Shown: positions 38,701-45,950, counted from the first letter of the stretch. The stretch is DNA of 64,000 bases from Muricauda sp. MAR_2010_75 (GCF_000745185.1 NZ_JQNJ01000001.1:3392501-3456500); one strand, 5' to 3'. Translations and numbers: made by a program. Notes: a model not told the origin generated them from the sequence alone.

Positions 38701-40830
38701 GCGATAGGCGGAACGGTCTCGGTATCCGTTGATGTGGACGATGTGAACAACAACAAGGAAGGCGATGATTTTGTGAGAGCCCTGTACATTTTGGACGGCG
38801 GCACTCCTGTGGAGTTCGGTTCTGTATCGGACGACATAGACCCTCAGACCTTTACGGCTAGTGGCCTTACGGGCTCAACTGTGCAGGTCGTGGTAGAGAT
38901 AATCGTCAGCGGGAACCCAGAATTTTATTTCATTGACAATGTGACCGTAACAGGCGAATCCGTTGGTGGTACAACCTATGCGCTTACGGTGAACAGCGGG
39001 AGCGGCGATGGAAGTTATGAATCGGGCACGGTGGTGAACATTGTTGCCGATCCGGCCCCTGTGGGCGAGCAGTTCGAAGCCTGGACAGGCGATGTCGGAG
39101 CTGTCGCTGAGGTCAACAGCGCCTCAACGACGGTTACCATGCCATCTTCGGCAGTGAGTATAACGGCCACATATGGTACTATCCCTTCAGGGGGAACGAT
39201 ATGGCTGGAGGACTTTGAGGACCTGACCAATGGGGCCACTGTGGACAACGGAGCAACAGCTTGGACCTCGACACGTGACGGGGGGACCTTTGAGGTTTTC
39301 GATGGCCAATTCATGGCCAGAGGGGCCAGTGATACTCCTGGAGTGTGGACCTCCGAGGTCATTGCGATAGGCGGAACGGTCTCGGTATCCGTTGATGTGG
39401 ACGATGTGAACAACAACAAGGAAGGCGATGATTTTTTGCGTGCGCTGTACATTTTGGACGGTGGCACTCCTGTGGAGTTCGGTTCTGTATCGGACGACAT
39501 AGACCCTCAGACCTTCACGGCGAGTGGCCTTACGGGCTCTACGATACAGATTGTCGTGGAGATGATCGTCAGTGGGAACCCAGAATTTTATTTCATTGAC
39601 AATGTGACCGTAACAGGCGAATCGGCCGGTGGCACAACCTATGCACTTACAGTGAACAGCGGAAGTGGTGATGGCATCTATGAGGCTGGCGAAGTGGTGA
39701 ACATTGTGGCCGATCCGGCCCCTGTGGGCGAGCAGTTCGAAGCCTGGACAGGCGATATTGGAGCTGTCGCTGATGTCAACAGTGCCTCAACGACGGTTAC
39801 CATGCCATCTTCGGCAGTGAGTGTAACGGCCACGTACAGCCCAATCGGCGTTACAACGTATGCACTTACGGTGAACAACGGAAGCGGTGATGGAAGTTAC
39901 GAGTCGGGTGAGGTGGTCAACATAGTGGCCGATGCAGCACCCTCGGGCCAGCAGTTCGAGGCCTGGACAGGCGATGTCGGAGCTGTCGCTGATGTCAATA
40001 GCGCCTCTACCACAGTAACGATGCCATCTTCGGCGGTGAGTGTAACGGCCACATATGGTACTATCCCATTAGGAGGAACGATATGGCTGGAAGACTTTGA
40101 GGATTTAACAAATGGAACCACTGTGGACAATGGAGCAACAGCTTGGACCTCGACACGTGACGGGGGAACCTTTGAGGTTTTCGATGGACGCTTCATGGCC
40201 AACGGTGCGAGCGACACTCCAGGGGTATGGACCTCCGAGGTCATCGCGATAGGCGAAACGGTATCGGTATCGGTGGATGTTGACGATGATAGGGACAATA
40301 AGGAAGGCGATGATTTTTTGCGTGCGCTGTACATTTTGGACGGTGGCACTCCTGTGGAGTTCGGTTCTGTATCGGACGACATAGACCCTCAGACCTTCAC
40401 GGCGAGTGGCCTTACGGGCTCTACGATACAAATCGTAGTGGAGATGATCGTCAGTGGGAACCCAGAATTTTATTTCATTGACAATGTGACCGTGACAGGA
40501 TCTTCTCCAAGCCTTACAGCACGCATAACGGATAATGTAGCGATCGACATGGATAGTAATGTGCAGATTGTTCCTTATGAAATTATGTTATATCCAAACC
40601 CAGGAACAACAGAAGTTACGCTTTCAACCAGTGATAGTTCAGGTTTAAAAGCAATACAGATTTTTAATTCATCCGGACAATTGGTGGGCACTCATAATGC
40701 TTTGGAATTAATAACGGGCAATAATACTTACGTTTTACCAATTACTAATTTACAAAGTGGGGTATACCATTTGAATATATTGACTGAGGATGGAGAGATA
40801 TACTTCAAGCAATTAGTGGTTAAAAAATAA
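32716..40830 (+). CDS. Giant T9SS-secreted multidomain surface protein B (malectin, Kelch, InlB-like repeats)
   Basis: A 2704-residue paralogue of protein A. A signal peptide ends near residue 30 (STFAQ). Then come the same sugar-dehydrogenase-like propeller (to about 34430), TSP3-like acidic stretch (34445-34655), lectin-like sandwich (34665-35405), cadherin-like domain, malectin (35695-36215), putative Ig, second malectin (36525-36985), one PKD (36995-37255), Kelch propeller (37260-38200) and anchor-D-like domain. Unlike A, it continues with a repeat block: three jelly-roll-like units and three InlB-type units (38530-40500), then a T9SS sorting domain (IMLYPNPGTTEVTLS to LNILTEDGEIYFKQLVVKK). 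It is probably anchored on or released from the surface as a carbohydrate-binding matrix protein. The repeat block has higher GC than the rest of the gene. Confidence 0.88.
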   Translation: MIQLYPTIHRCIRLLCVTFLFFLCSSTFAQVSFSLNELNLNGFPSITNGTSIKFGPDGRLYVSDYRGLIMVFTIERNGPGNYVVTDAEELDAITTIQDHNDDGSLFFSSSRETLGIEVGGTAENPIIYVASSDFRIGGFGSGGNGDSGLDTNSGIITRISWTGSEWDVVDIVRGLPRSEENHASNGLELAQINGQEYLLIGQGGHTNAGSPSRNFAYTGEYALTAALLSVDLDALESMPILDDNGRKYIYDLPTLDDPSRPNANGIIDPDNLGYDGVDVNDPFGGNDGLNQAVLVSGGPVQVFSPGHRNIYDFVVTESGAVYITDNGANQGWGGFPFGEGTGNVTNNYNPLQPGSSSDSGGESVNNRDNLKMVTNNINTYAPGSFYGGHANPTRANPLGAGLYTNPSSDGTTNGAVFRTLVYDPDGSTPGSTTNPDLGLPANWPPVPVAMANPVEGDWRGPGINNPDGDDAEIITLWGTNTNGIDEYTASNFGGAMQGDLIAGVNTGRLRRVQLNPDGSLQNLTSNFLSGLEGNALGVTCNSDTDIFPGSIWVATLEGGIYVFEPQDFIVCNPPSTPGYATDDYDFDGYTNQDEDENGSDPCNGGSQPNDFDKTAGGTLVSDLNDPDDDNDGIPDAQDPFQLGDPKDSGTDAFSIPVINQMFSSNTELKGYLGLGFTGMMNNGDANPNWLQWLDRRDDPSDPNPNDILGGAIGAMTMQLTAGTALGNANSQEKAFQYGVESDITTTPYTIVSRLINFTDNLQLYHAASPANGELGIFMGDGTQSNYIKFVITQAGLQVRQEIADSEQTPIELTIAPGNRPGASAILYFLVDPSTGEIGLEYAFDGGPRQLLGSITAQGAVLESIQQTGNPLAVGLIGTSNTTGVELEGTWDYLNVIGGAPTITGTISDIHTYINSGSDTFNLNNYFDDDNGNQNLVYSVSGNTDPSIGAQINGNILTLNYPSTAANSNITIRATDQDTNFTEFTFNINVAASPVIYRVNAGGPQIAALDGGISWAADTNSNPNEYLIQWETNTVGSVQSMQSFDTSVDLSTTPTDIFDTSRYDTFESIPHVTYSFPVSLQGLYEIRLYMGEGLNATSEAGERVFDVEVEGNIYPNMDDIDLSGTYGFRNGVVLSQTIEVLDDFINISLINFNDGDAVISGIEIIESFDASNPIDIQQLANQTNQEGEALNGSLFVQASGGDGNLQYSAIGLPPGITIEPTNGQIGGTVEMGAATGSPYNVTIIVDDTDGDTEDIESITFEWVILPEGVFELNINAGGPALTHNGVDYQQDEYFVGGDTYENSDAQLPPLYQTERSSSDQFYSYEIPVPNGDYIVQLHIAELYWGATGGGTGGEGLRVFDVTLEGSLVLDDYDITADVGPETPTIKSYPVTVNDGILNLYLSALASDGGVDQPKLSAIQISGGAATSSPPTALAEATPESGDMPLEVSFTGSNSTDDVAVVQYEWNFGDGSPVSNEADPVHTYTDAGSYDAVLTVTDGDDQTDTDTVTTTVNAVPIGTEWVLKNEDQNYTGRHECSFVQVGDKFYLMGGRESARTLDIYDYASDSWTSLVDSAPFEFNHFQATEYQGLIWVIGAFQANTFPEPPADFIWAFDPVNEEWIQGPEIPESRKRGSAGLVVYDDKFYIIGGNTLGHAGGYVPWFDEYDPATGVWTALEDLDAPRARDHFHAVVIDDNLYAVGGRQSGGDGGGFKPVLPEVDVFNFTSGSWSTLGADLPTPRAAPAVANFNGNLLVMGGEVRDEIVYGENVDDALRITESYDPSTGEWTRLEDMNFERHGFQAIVSGTGVYVVAGSPSRGGGNQKNMEYFGTDAPVGVPGTASILSAPSTVQLSSGNNALVDVDASGGNTGVYVTEMNITGPDASDFAIVSGAMNPGFIKANSTHQLSLIYTGSSSDATADLVIDYGIGETLTIGLEGNEGGVSGTIWMEDFEDLTNGATVDNGATAWTSTRDGGTFEVLDGQFMARGASDTPGVWTSEVIAIGGTVSVSVDVDDVNNNKEGDDFVRALYILDGGTPVEFGSVSDDIDPQTFTASGLTGSTVQVVVEIIVSGNPEFYFIDNVTVTGESVGGTTYALTVNSGSGDGSYESGTVVNIVADPAPVGEQFEAWTGDVGAVAEVNSASTTVTMPSSAVSITATYGTIPSGGTIWLEDFEDLTNGATVDNGATAWTSTRDGGTFEVFDGQFMARGASDTPGVWTSEVIAIGGTVSVSVDVDDVNNNKEGDDFLRALYILDGGTPVEFGSVSDDIDPQTFTASGLTGSTIQIVVEMIVSGNPEFYFIDNVTVTGESAGGTTYALTVNSGSGDGIYEAGEVVNIVADPAPVGEQFEAWTGDIGAVADVNSASTTVTMPSSAVSVTATYSPIGVTTYALTVNNGSGDGSYESGEVVNIVADAAPSGQQFEAWTGDVGAVADVNSASTTVTMPSSAVSVTATYGTIPLGGTIWLEDFEDLTNGTTVDNGATAWTSTRDGGTFEVFDGRFMANGASDTPGVWTSEVIAIGETVSVSVDVDDDRDNKEGDDFLRALYILDGGTPVEFGSVSDDIDPQTFTASGLTGSTIQIVVEMIVSGNPEFYFIDNVTVTGSSPSLTARITDNVAIDMDSNVQIVPYEIMLYPNPGTTEVTLSTSDSSGLKAIQIFNSSGQLVGTHNALELITGNNTYVLPITNLQSGVYHLNILTEDGEIYFKQLVVKK
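38530..38961 (+). repeat. Jelly-roll-like repeat, copy 1
   Basis: This 432-bp unit encodes a beta-rich domain starting GTIWMEDFEDLTNGATVDNG and ending IDNVTVTG. It is nearly identical at DNA level to copies at 39193-39624 and 40075-40500, including long identical runs. Confidence 0.9.
38971..39174 (+). repeat. InlB-type repeat, copy 1
   Basis: It encodes about 68 residues, TYALTVNSGSGDGSYESG to SITATY, matching the divergent InlB B-repeat pattern (YxLTVNxGxGxGxYxxGxxVxI..W). Nearly identical copies follow at 39634 and 39853. Confidence 0.85.
39193..39624 (+). repeat. Jelly-roll-like repeat, copy 2
   Basis: Second near-identical unit, 663 bp downstream of copy 1. It shares long exact DNA runs with copies 1 and 3, implying recent duplication or gene conversion. 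Confidence 0.9.
39634..39837 (+). repeat. InlB-type repeat, copy 2
   Basis: Second InlB-like unit (TYALTVNSGSGDGIYEAG onward). Together with copy 3 it forms a direct tandem pair. Confidence 0.85.
39853..40056 (+). repeat. InlB-type repeat, copy 3
   Basis: Third InlB-like unit, starting TYALTVNNGSGDGSYESG. It is separated from copy 2 by only 15 bases. Confidence 0.85.
40075..40500 (+). repeat. Jelly-roll-like repeat, copy 3
   Basis: Third unit, 882 bp after copy 2. It has diverged slightly in its first half (DDDRDNKEGDD instead of DDVNNNKEGDD), while its second half is nearly identical to copy 2. Confidence 0.88.
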
Positions 40831-40850
40831 TATTGCCATTGAACTGAAAT

Positions 40851-40880
40851 AAAAAAACCGACCAATAAGGTCGGTTTTTT
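40851..40880 (+). terminator. Terminator after giant gene B
   Basis: CCGACC (40858-40863) pairs with GGTCGG (40869-40874), with A7 before and T6 after. Confidence 0.88.
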
Positions 40881-40980
40881 ACGTTTTTAACGGATGTTAC
40901 GCTATTTAACTTATGACTAACTAAACTCATCGCTAAATTAAGATATAGTTGGATGCAAAGGGGTTAACAAAAGACCAAAA

Positions 40981-41002
40981 AGATTAATGAAAGATTAATG
41001 AG
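40981..41002 (+). promoter_or_regulatory. 11-bp-spaced direct repeat, candidate OmpR-family response-regulator site
   Basis: AGATTAATGA occurs at 40981-40990 and again at 40992-41001, exactly 11 bp apart. Tandem half-sites at one helical turn are typical for OmpR/PhoB-family regulators. The site is 18 bases before the first gene of an OmpR-type two-component operon, suggesting autoregulation. Confidence 0.4.
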
Positions 41003-41019
41003 GTCAACCATTAGGTTAA

Positions 41020-42327
41020 ATGCTTCGGAATTTTTGTTTACTTCGCAATATGCTGACACGGAGAAATGTATATGTCATTGTTTTTGTGGTATCTGTCATA
41101 GGTCTTTTGGTAGTGCAATACCAATATCTCCGGGTTGGATTGGGACTTGCGCGGGTGCAATTTTCAAAAAAGATTGATGAAGCAAGGGAAAATATAAACA
41201 GCGAACTCTCGGAACTCAACTCCCTCTCATACACTCTTGGCAGTACTATAAAAAAGGACACCTCCGAATTGAAAATAAGCCTGGACAGCTTGCAAAGGCT
41301 TTCACAGTTTTATTTGAACGACTACATTTCGTATCAGTTGGGGGTTTCGGGCATAGACGCACCGTTTACCTATGCATTGTACGCAAGGGATTCCACTCAA
41401 TATCTTACGTCATTAAAACCACATGTAAAGAATGATGACATCCTGATGTATCCTGTAAAGATTGAAGGGTATTTACCCAATCTTTTAAATAAGGAAGTTG
41501 TGCTTGAGCTCGGCTTTGAGGACATCAACAAGTATTTCATGAGCCAGTTGAACGGATTGACCATCCCCGGAGCTATTTTCCTACTGGCCATAATTGTAGT
41601 AGTGATATGGGTGCTAAGGTCGTTCTATTGGCAGAGCAGCTTGATCACAACCACAAACGATTTCATCAATAACCTAACCCACGAACTAAAAACCCCTGTT
41701 TTTTCCATTGGTCTGGCCAGTAAAATATTGGAAGAGGGCATATCCCCAGAAAAGAAGCCGGTTTTGGAGCTGATTCGGAGAGAGACCGATAGGTTGCGAA
41801 AACATATTGATAAGGTACTGGAATTGGCAAGTTTGGAGTCTGGTAAAAAAATTATGCAATTTACAGAACTGGATTTTAAACCTGAACTACAGCGAATATG
41901 TGAAGATTTTAAAACACTCTCAAAATACGAAAAGGTGGATTTTGATTATGAATTGCAGGGAAGCGCCTATCCCATACGTGCAGAAAAATTTCATTTGGAG
42001 AATGCCATAGGAAACCTCTTGGAAAATGCCAAGAAGTATTCAGATGACCCCGTGATACGGCTCAATGCCCATATCCAAAAAGGAAAGCTTTTGATGGCCA
42101 TTTCAGATAATGGCCCGGGCATTTCCCAAAAAGATTTAAAAAAGATTTTCAGAAAATATTATAGAATCAAGAATGGCGATGTACATAAAGTAAAAGGATA
42201 TGGGCTTGGCTTATCTTATGTGCATAAGATTGTAAGCATGCACCGCGGTAACATTGCGGTAAATAGTAAATTGGGGGAGGGCACAACCTTTGTAATTTCC
42301 TTAAAAACAAGTAACAATGGACGATAA
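41020..42327 (+). CDS. Membrane sensor histidine kinase
   Basis: A 435-residue kinase. Membrane helices at about 17-34 and 186-205 bracket a periplasmic sensor region of about 150 residues with no recognised fold. There is no obvious HAMP domain. The H-box is NLTHELKTPVFS with His221; N-box NAIGNLLENAKKYS, G1 DNGPGIS and G2 GYGLGLSYV are intact. It phosphorylates the response regulator whose gene overlaps its 3' end by 11 bases. The stimulus is unknown. A second in-frame ATG at 41050 gives an equally good protein. Confidence 0.9.
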   Translation: MLRNFCLLRNMLTRRNVYVIVFVVSVIGLLVVQYQYLRVGLGLARVQFSKKIDEARENINSELSELNSLSYTLGSTIKKDTSELKISLDSLQRLSQFYLNDYISYQLGVSGIDAPFTYALYARDSTQYLTSLKPHVKNDDILMYPVKIEGYLPNLLNKEVVLELGFEDINKYFMSQLNGLTIPGAIFLLAIIVVVIWVLRSFYWQSSLITTTNDFINNLTHELKTPVFSIGLASKILEEGISPEKKPVLELIRRETDRLRKHIDKVLELASLESGKKIMQFTELDFKPELQRICEDFKTLSKYEKVDFDYELQGSAYPIRAEKFHLENAIGNLLENAKKYSDDPVIRLNAHIQKGKLLMAISDNGPGISQKDLKKIFRKYYRIKNGDVHKVKGYGLGLSYVHKIVSMHRGNIAVNSKLGEGTTFVISLKTSNNGR

Positions 42328-43015
42328 ATACAAATTGATTTTGGTGGAAGATGATGCTTCCTTGGGATATTTGCTTTCCGAATATTTGGGTATGAAGGGA
42401 TTTGGCGTCACTTGGGTGAAGAATGCGCAGGAAGCACTCCAAAAAACAGAAACCAATGTGTTTGACTTGGCCATCTTGGATGTTATGTTGCCCGATATGG
42501 ACGGTTTTGAACTTTCGCAAAAGGTGAAGGCCATAAACCCGGAGCTTCCATTTCTTTTTTTAACTGCCCGTTCCTTAAAGATTGATGTACTAAAAGGGTT
42601 TTCCCTGGGTGCGGTGGATTATTTAAAAAAACCCATTGATGAAGAGGAACTTGTAGTCCGTATCAATGCACTTTTGTCCCGTTTGGTTGCTGAAGAAAAC
42701 AAAGAATCCCAAGAAACCAGTTATGATATTGGTGACTATACCCTTAACACCGAAAGCTTTGAACTTAAATACAAAGGGGAAAGCATAAAATTGACAGGAA
42801 AGGAATTTGATTTGCTCACTTTATTGGCCGTGAATATGAATCAACTCTGCACCCATAAGGAAATATTGACCACCATTTGGGACAAGAACGATTACTTTAA
42901 CAAAAAGAGTCTCAATGTTTTTATATCGCACCTGCGAAAACATTTAAGCAGGGATTCCAGAATAAGTATTGTAAATGTGAACCGAAGAGGGTTTATGCTC
43001 AAGGTGAATGAATAA
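42317..43015 (+). CDS. OmpR-family response regulator
   Basis: A 232-residue regulator with a receiver domain (acidic pair EDDA near 10, phosphoacceptor Asp55 in LAILDVMLPDMDG, conserved Lys in YLKKPID) and a winged-helix DNA-binding domain (LTGKEFDLLTLLA, SLNVFISHLRKHL). It is co-translated with the sensor kinase upstream. Direct repeats at 40981-41001 may be its own binding site. Other targets are unknown; giant gene B directly upstream is a candidate by position only. Confidence 0.92.
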   Translation: MDDKYKLILVEDDASLGYLLSEYLGMKGFGVTWVKNAQEALQKTETNVFDLAILDVMLPDMDGFELSQKVKAINPELPFLFLTARSLKIDVLKGFSLGAVDYLKKPIDEEELVVRINALLSRLVAEENKESQETSYDIGDYTLNTESFELKYKGESIKLTGKEFDLLTLLAVNMNQLCTHKEILTTIWDKNDYFNKKSLNVFISHLRKHLSRDSRISIVNVNRRGFMLKVNE

Positions 43016-43098
43016 GGGAACCTTAAGTGTTTTGTTGACAATTATGGCTTGGTTTTTGTGGATTTAGATGTAATCCACCAACCAACGACATAGTTAAA

Positions 43099-43341
43099 AT
43101 GCTCAAATTCATTCGTAAAAAGCCCAAGGAAGTTTCATTGTGCCATTTGGACGATCTTTTTGTAAAGACCATATCCAAATTACCGGTCAATGAACAGATA
43201 GCGTATTGTCACAGGCTTATTGAAAGTTCAAAATATCAATTGTCCCAAAATTGCCCTAAGAAGGATTCAGAACAACTCAAAAATCTGATTACCGCAGCCA
43301 ATATTGAAATTCAACGATTGGATTCTGAAGGGAAGCATTAA
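43099..43341 (+). CDS. Small conserved-looking hypothetical protein
   Basis: An 80-residue, mostly helical and charged protein (LCHLDDLFVKTISKLP, AYCHRLIESSKYQL) without a signal peptide or membrane segment. I do not recognise the family. It starts 84 bases after the response regulator and ends 54 bases before the next histidine kinase on the same strand, so it may be the first gene of the kinase/sigma-54 activator unit. Its two Cys-His dipeptide-like sites (LCHL, AYCHR) could bind metal, which is speculation. Confidence 0.6.
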   Translation: MLKFIRKKPKEVSLCHLDDLFVKTISKLPVNEQIAYCHRLIESSKYQLSQNCPKKDSEQLKNLITAANIEIQRLDSEGKH

Positions 43342-43394
43342 TATGCTTATTGGGCTCCATATTATTCTTGGTAAATTAGTAATTTACGGGCAAA

Positions 43395-44498
43395 GTGAAA
43401 ACCTTGCACACAGCAGAACAGAAACTCAAAGAACGTATCAAGGAATTGACCTGTCTCTACGAGGTCACCTCCTTGATTGTGCACAGTGATTATGAACAGA
43501 TAGAAGAAGTGTTGAAGGCCATTGCCGATTGTTTGCAACGGGCCTGGCAATTTGATAAAGAGACTTATGTGGAACTGGAAACCCCAGTAACCTCTATATA
43601 TACCGAAGAAAGAGGGGAGGCATACGTATTTTTGCAATCACCCATTAAGGTTTTTAATGAACAGAAGGGTCTCATAAAAGTAGGGTACCCTTCACCCAAA
43701 TATACCCTGGATGACTTTTTGGTGGAAGAACAGCAGTTGCTGGACAATGTCTGTTTGGAAGTGGGCAATCTTTTGGAACGTAAAGAAATCAAGGACAATC
43801 AAGAAAGTATTCGGAGGCAGGTAGAGCAAGCTGACCGACTTCGGATTTTGGGTGAGATCACCGCGGGAATTGCCCATGAACTCAATACACCCCTTGCCAA
43901 TATATTGGGATTTGCCGAACTTTTGCGGGAGAGGGTCGAAAACGATCCACTGGCCACAAAAGACTTGGACAAAATCATCACCAACACCATTTTTTCCAGG
44001 GAAGTGGTAAAAAAGCTCATGTTCTTTGCTTGCGAAATGCCGGAGGAACGCAATACGCTCAACATTGTTCCTATTATAAAAGATGCCATGGACTTACTGC
44101 GAGTCACCTTGGCCAAAAACGAAGTTTCCTGTGATTTGGAGGTCAACACAGAAAATATTGAATTGCGGACGGACAAGATTCAACTCACCCAAGTGCTTTT
44201 CAACCTTATTGTAAATGCCATTTATTTTTCACCTCCAAATAGTACCATCAAAATCAAGGTAACCGATAAAAAGGATAAAGTGGTACTGGTAATTTCAGAT
44301 GAAGGAAGTGGAATACCCAAGGATAAGGCTAGCAGCGTTTTTGACCCCTTCTTTACGACCAAACCCGTGGGCGAAGGGAGTGGCCTTGGCTTGAGCGTTG
44401 TGCATGGCATCATCAAAAGTCATAAAGGGAGCATAGCCCATGCCCCGAACAAACCTAAAGGGACTGTATTTACCATTGAATTTCCCAAACTCAAATAG
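43395..44498 (+). CDS. Cytoplasmic histidine kinase (NtrB-like role)
   Basis: A 367-residue soluble kinase. An N-terminal coiled region (LKERIKELTCLYEVTSLI) leads into a GAF-like sensor segment (to about 135), then a dimerisation helix with GIAHELNTPLANI (His161), N-box LFNLIVNAIYFS, and G-boxes DEGSGIP and GSGLGLSVVHG. It has no membrane segment, so it senses a cytoplasmic signal. The start is GTG at 43395. The sigma-54 activator gene begins 6 bases after its stop, making the two a partner pair. Confidence 0.9.
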   Translation: MKTLHTAEQKLKERIKELTCLYEVTSLIVHSDYEQIEEVLKAIADCLQRAWQFDKETYVELETPVTSIYTEERGEAYVFLQSPIKVFNEQKGLIKVGYPSPKYTLDDFLVEEQQLLDNVCLEVGNLLERKEIKDNQESIRRQVEQADRLRILGEITAGIAHELNTPLANILGFAELLRERVENDPLATKDLDKIITNTIFSREVVKKLMFFACEMPEERNTLNIVPIIKDAMDLLRVTLAKNEVSCDLEVNTENIELRTDKIQLTQVLFNLIVNAIYFSPPNSTIKIKVTDKKDKVVLVISDEGSGIPKDKASSVFDPFFTTKPVGEGSGLGLSVVHGIIKSHKGSIAHAPNKPKGTVFTIEFPKLK

Positions 44499-44504
44499 GA
44501 TTGT

Positions 44505-45824
44505 ATGCTGAAGAAGGAAAATATTCTGTTGGTGGACGACGACATCCAAATTTTGGAATTGCTCCAAAGGCACCTCAATGGGATGCACTACCACACCTAC
44601 AGTGCCGTATCGGTCAAGGAAGCCCTCTATATTTTAAAGGATACTGAGATAGATCTCTTGATCACGGATATCAACATGCCCGAGATAAATGGCATACAGT
44701 TGATAAAGTATACGGCAGAACATTTTCCGGATATGCCAAAACTGGTGGTTACGGGTTTTCCATCGATTGATGACGCCATGAGCGTTATTAAATCGGGTGT
44801 TACGGAATATCTTACCAAACCTTTCACAAAGGCCGAACTGGAGGATGCGGTTGAAAAGTCGCTAAAAACCATTATCCTAAAAAGGAAGTCCGTAAAATCA
44901 GAACCACAACTCCCAAAGGCATACGGAGAAATGATAGGTGCCTCGGAAGCTTTTCAAGATATCACGCAAATCATTGAGCGTGTAAAGGACAACCATGCCA
45001 CGGTTCTCATTCAAGGGGAAAGTGGGACGGGAAAGGAACTGGTGGCCCGTGCCATTCACTATTCTGGTAGGTTTTCCAGAGCACCATTCATTGCAGTCAA
45101 TTGCGGTGCCATTCCCGAAAACCTTTTGGAGGCCGAACTTTTTGGATATTCCAAAGGGGCCTTTACCGGGGCCAATGAAACCCGAAACGGTTTTTTCCAG
45201 GCTGCCAATAATGGCACCATTTTTTTGGACGAAATAGGAAACGCTTCACTGGGAGTACAGGGAAAATTGCTTAGGGTACTTCAAGAAAAGGAAGTAATCA
45301 AAGTAGGCTCCCAAAAACCTGAAAAGTTGAATGTTCGGATTATAGCCGCCACCAATAGCAATTTGGAAGAAATGATAGCGGGGAAACATTTCAGGGAAGA
45401 TTTATATTACCGCTTAACTGTAGTGTCCATAAAAGTGCCGCCATTGCGTGAGCGGATTTCTGACATTCCCCTTTTGGTCAACAAATTTCTTCAAAAATAT
45501 GGTGTGGAATACAGGGATAGATTGGTGAGCATTACCCCGGAGGCCGTAGAGGTGCTGCAGCGGTATTCGTGGCCGGGAAACATTCGTGAGCTCGAAAATG
45601 TCATCCAACGTGCGGTGATTATGTGTGATGGACAGGTGACCGTAAAGCATCTGCCAGAACAGGTTAAGTTTAAAATTGACTTTCCAGAGGAATCCCTTAA
45701 GCCCTTAAGGCAGGTGGAAAAAGAGTACATTCAAAAAGTATTGGCATCAACAGGAAACAATAAAACCAAAGCGGCAAAGATATTGGGAATAGACCGCAAA
45801 ACACTTCGGGAAAAACTCAAATAA
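44505..45824 (+). CDS. Sigma-54-dependent response regulator (NtrC family)
   Basis: A 439-residue activator. The receiver domain has the acidic patch VDDD and Asp55 in LLITDINMPEING. The AAA+ domain has Walker A GESGTGKE, the sigma-54-contacting GAFTGA loop intact at 218-223, Walker B GTIFLDEIG and an arginine-finger region (REDLYYRL). The C-terminal Fis-type helix-turn-helix is NNKTKAAKILGIDRKTLREKLK-like. It should open sigma-54 promoters when phosphorylated by the kinase upstream. Paired palindromes and a sigma-54 promoter lie directly after it. Confidence 0.95.
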   Translation: MLKKENILLVDDDIQILELLQRHLNGMHYHTYSAVSVKEALYILKDTEIDLLITDINMPEINGIQLIKYTAEHFPDMPKLVVTGFPSIDDAMSVIKSGVTEYLTKPFTKAELEDAVEKSLKTIILKRKSVKSEPQLPKAYGEMIGASEAFQDITQIIERVKDNHATVLIQGESGTGKELVARAIHYSGRFSRAPFIAVNCGAIPENLLEAELFGYSKGAFTGANETRNGFFQAANNGTIFLDEIGNASLGVQGKLLRVLQEKEVIKVGSQKPEKLNVRIIAATNSNLEEMIAGKHFREDLYYRLTVVSIKVPPLRERISDIPLLVNKFLQKYGVEYRDRLVSITPEAVEVLQRYSWPGNIRELENVIQRAVIMCDGQVTVKHLPEQVKFKIDFPEESLKPLRQVEKEYIQKVLASTGNNKTKAAKILGIDRKTLREKLK

Positions 45825-45828
45825 AACT

Positions 45829-45862
45829 GGGTAAAAATTACCCATGCGGGTAAAATATCCCC
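45829..45862 (+). promoter_or_regulatory. Twin GGGTAA palindromic sites, candidate enhancer for the NtrC-type activator
   Basis: GGGTAAAAATTACCC (45829-45843) is a perfect palindrome with a 3-base centre. A second copy, GGGTAAAATATCCCC (45848-45862), matches it at 12 of 15 positions. Their centres are 19 bp apart and about 141 and 122 bp upstream of the predicted sigma-54 start site, the usual enhancer distance. The assignment to the adjacent activator is inference. Confidence 0.55.
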
Positions 45863-45897
45863 AATTTTATTTTTGAGTAAATTCTACACTACACCCG

Positions 45898-45922
45898 TAA
45901 AACTCTGATATTTAGAGTTTTA
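45898..45922. repeat. 9-bp AT-rich inverted repeat
   Basis: TAAAACTCT (45898-45906) and AGAGTTTTA (45914-45922) are perfect reverse complements with a 7-base loop. It lies between the enhancer-like sites and the sigma-54 promoter. It could be a weak terminator for the activator gene, but no T-run follows. Confidence 0.45.
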
Positions 45923-45950
45923 TTATTCACTTAGAAATTTAAGAATTTTT

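Noticed and set aside
43045..43060. TGGCTTGGTTTTTGTG before the 80-residue gene, like a sigma-54 promoter
   Set aside because: The spacing is right but the invariant -12 GC is GT and the -24 box has a mismatch; too weak to call.
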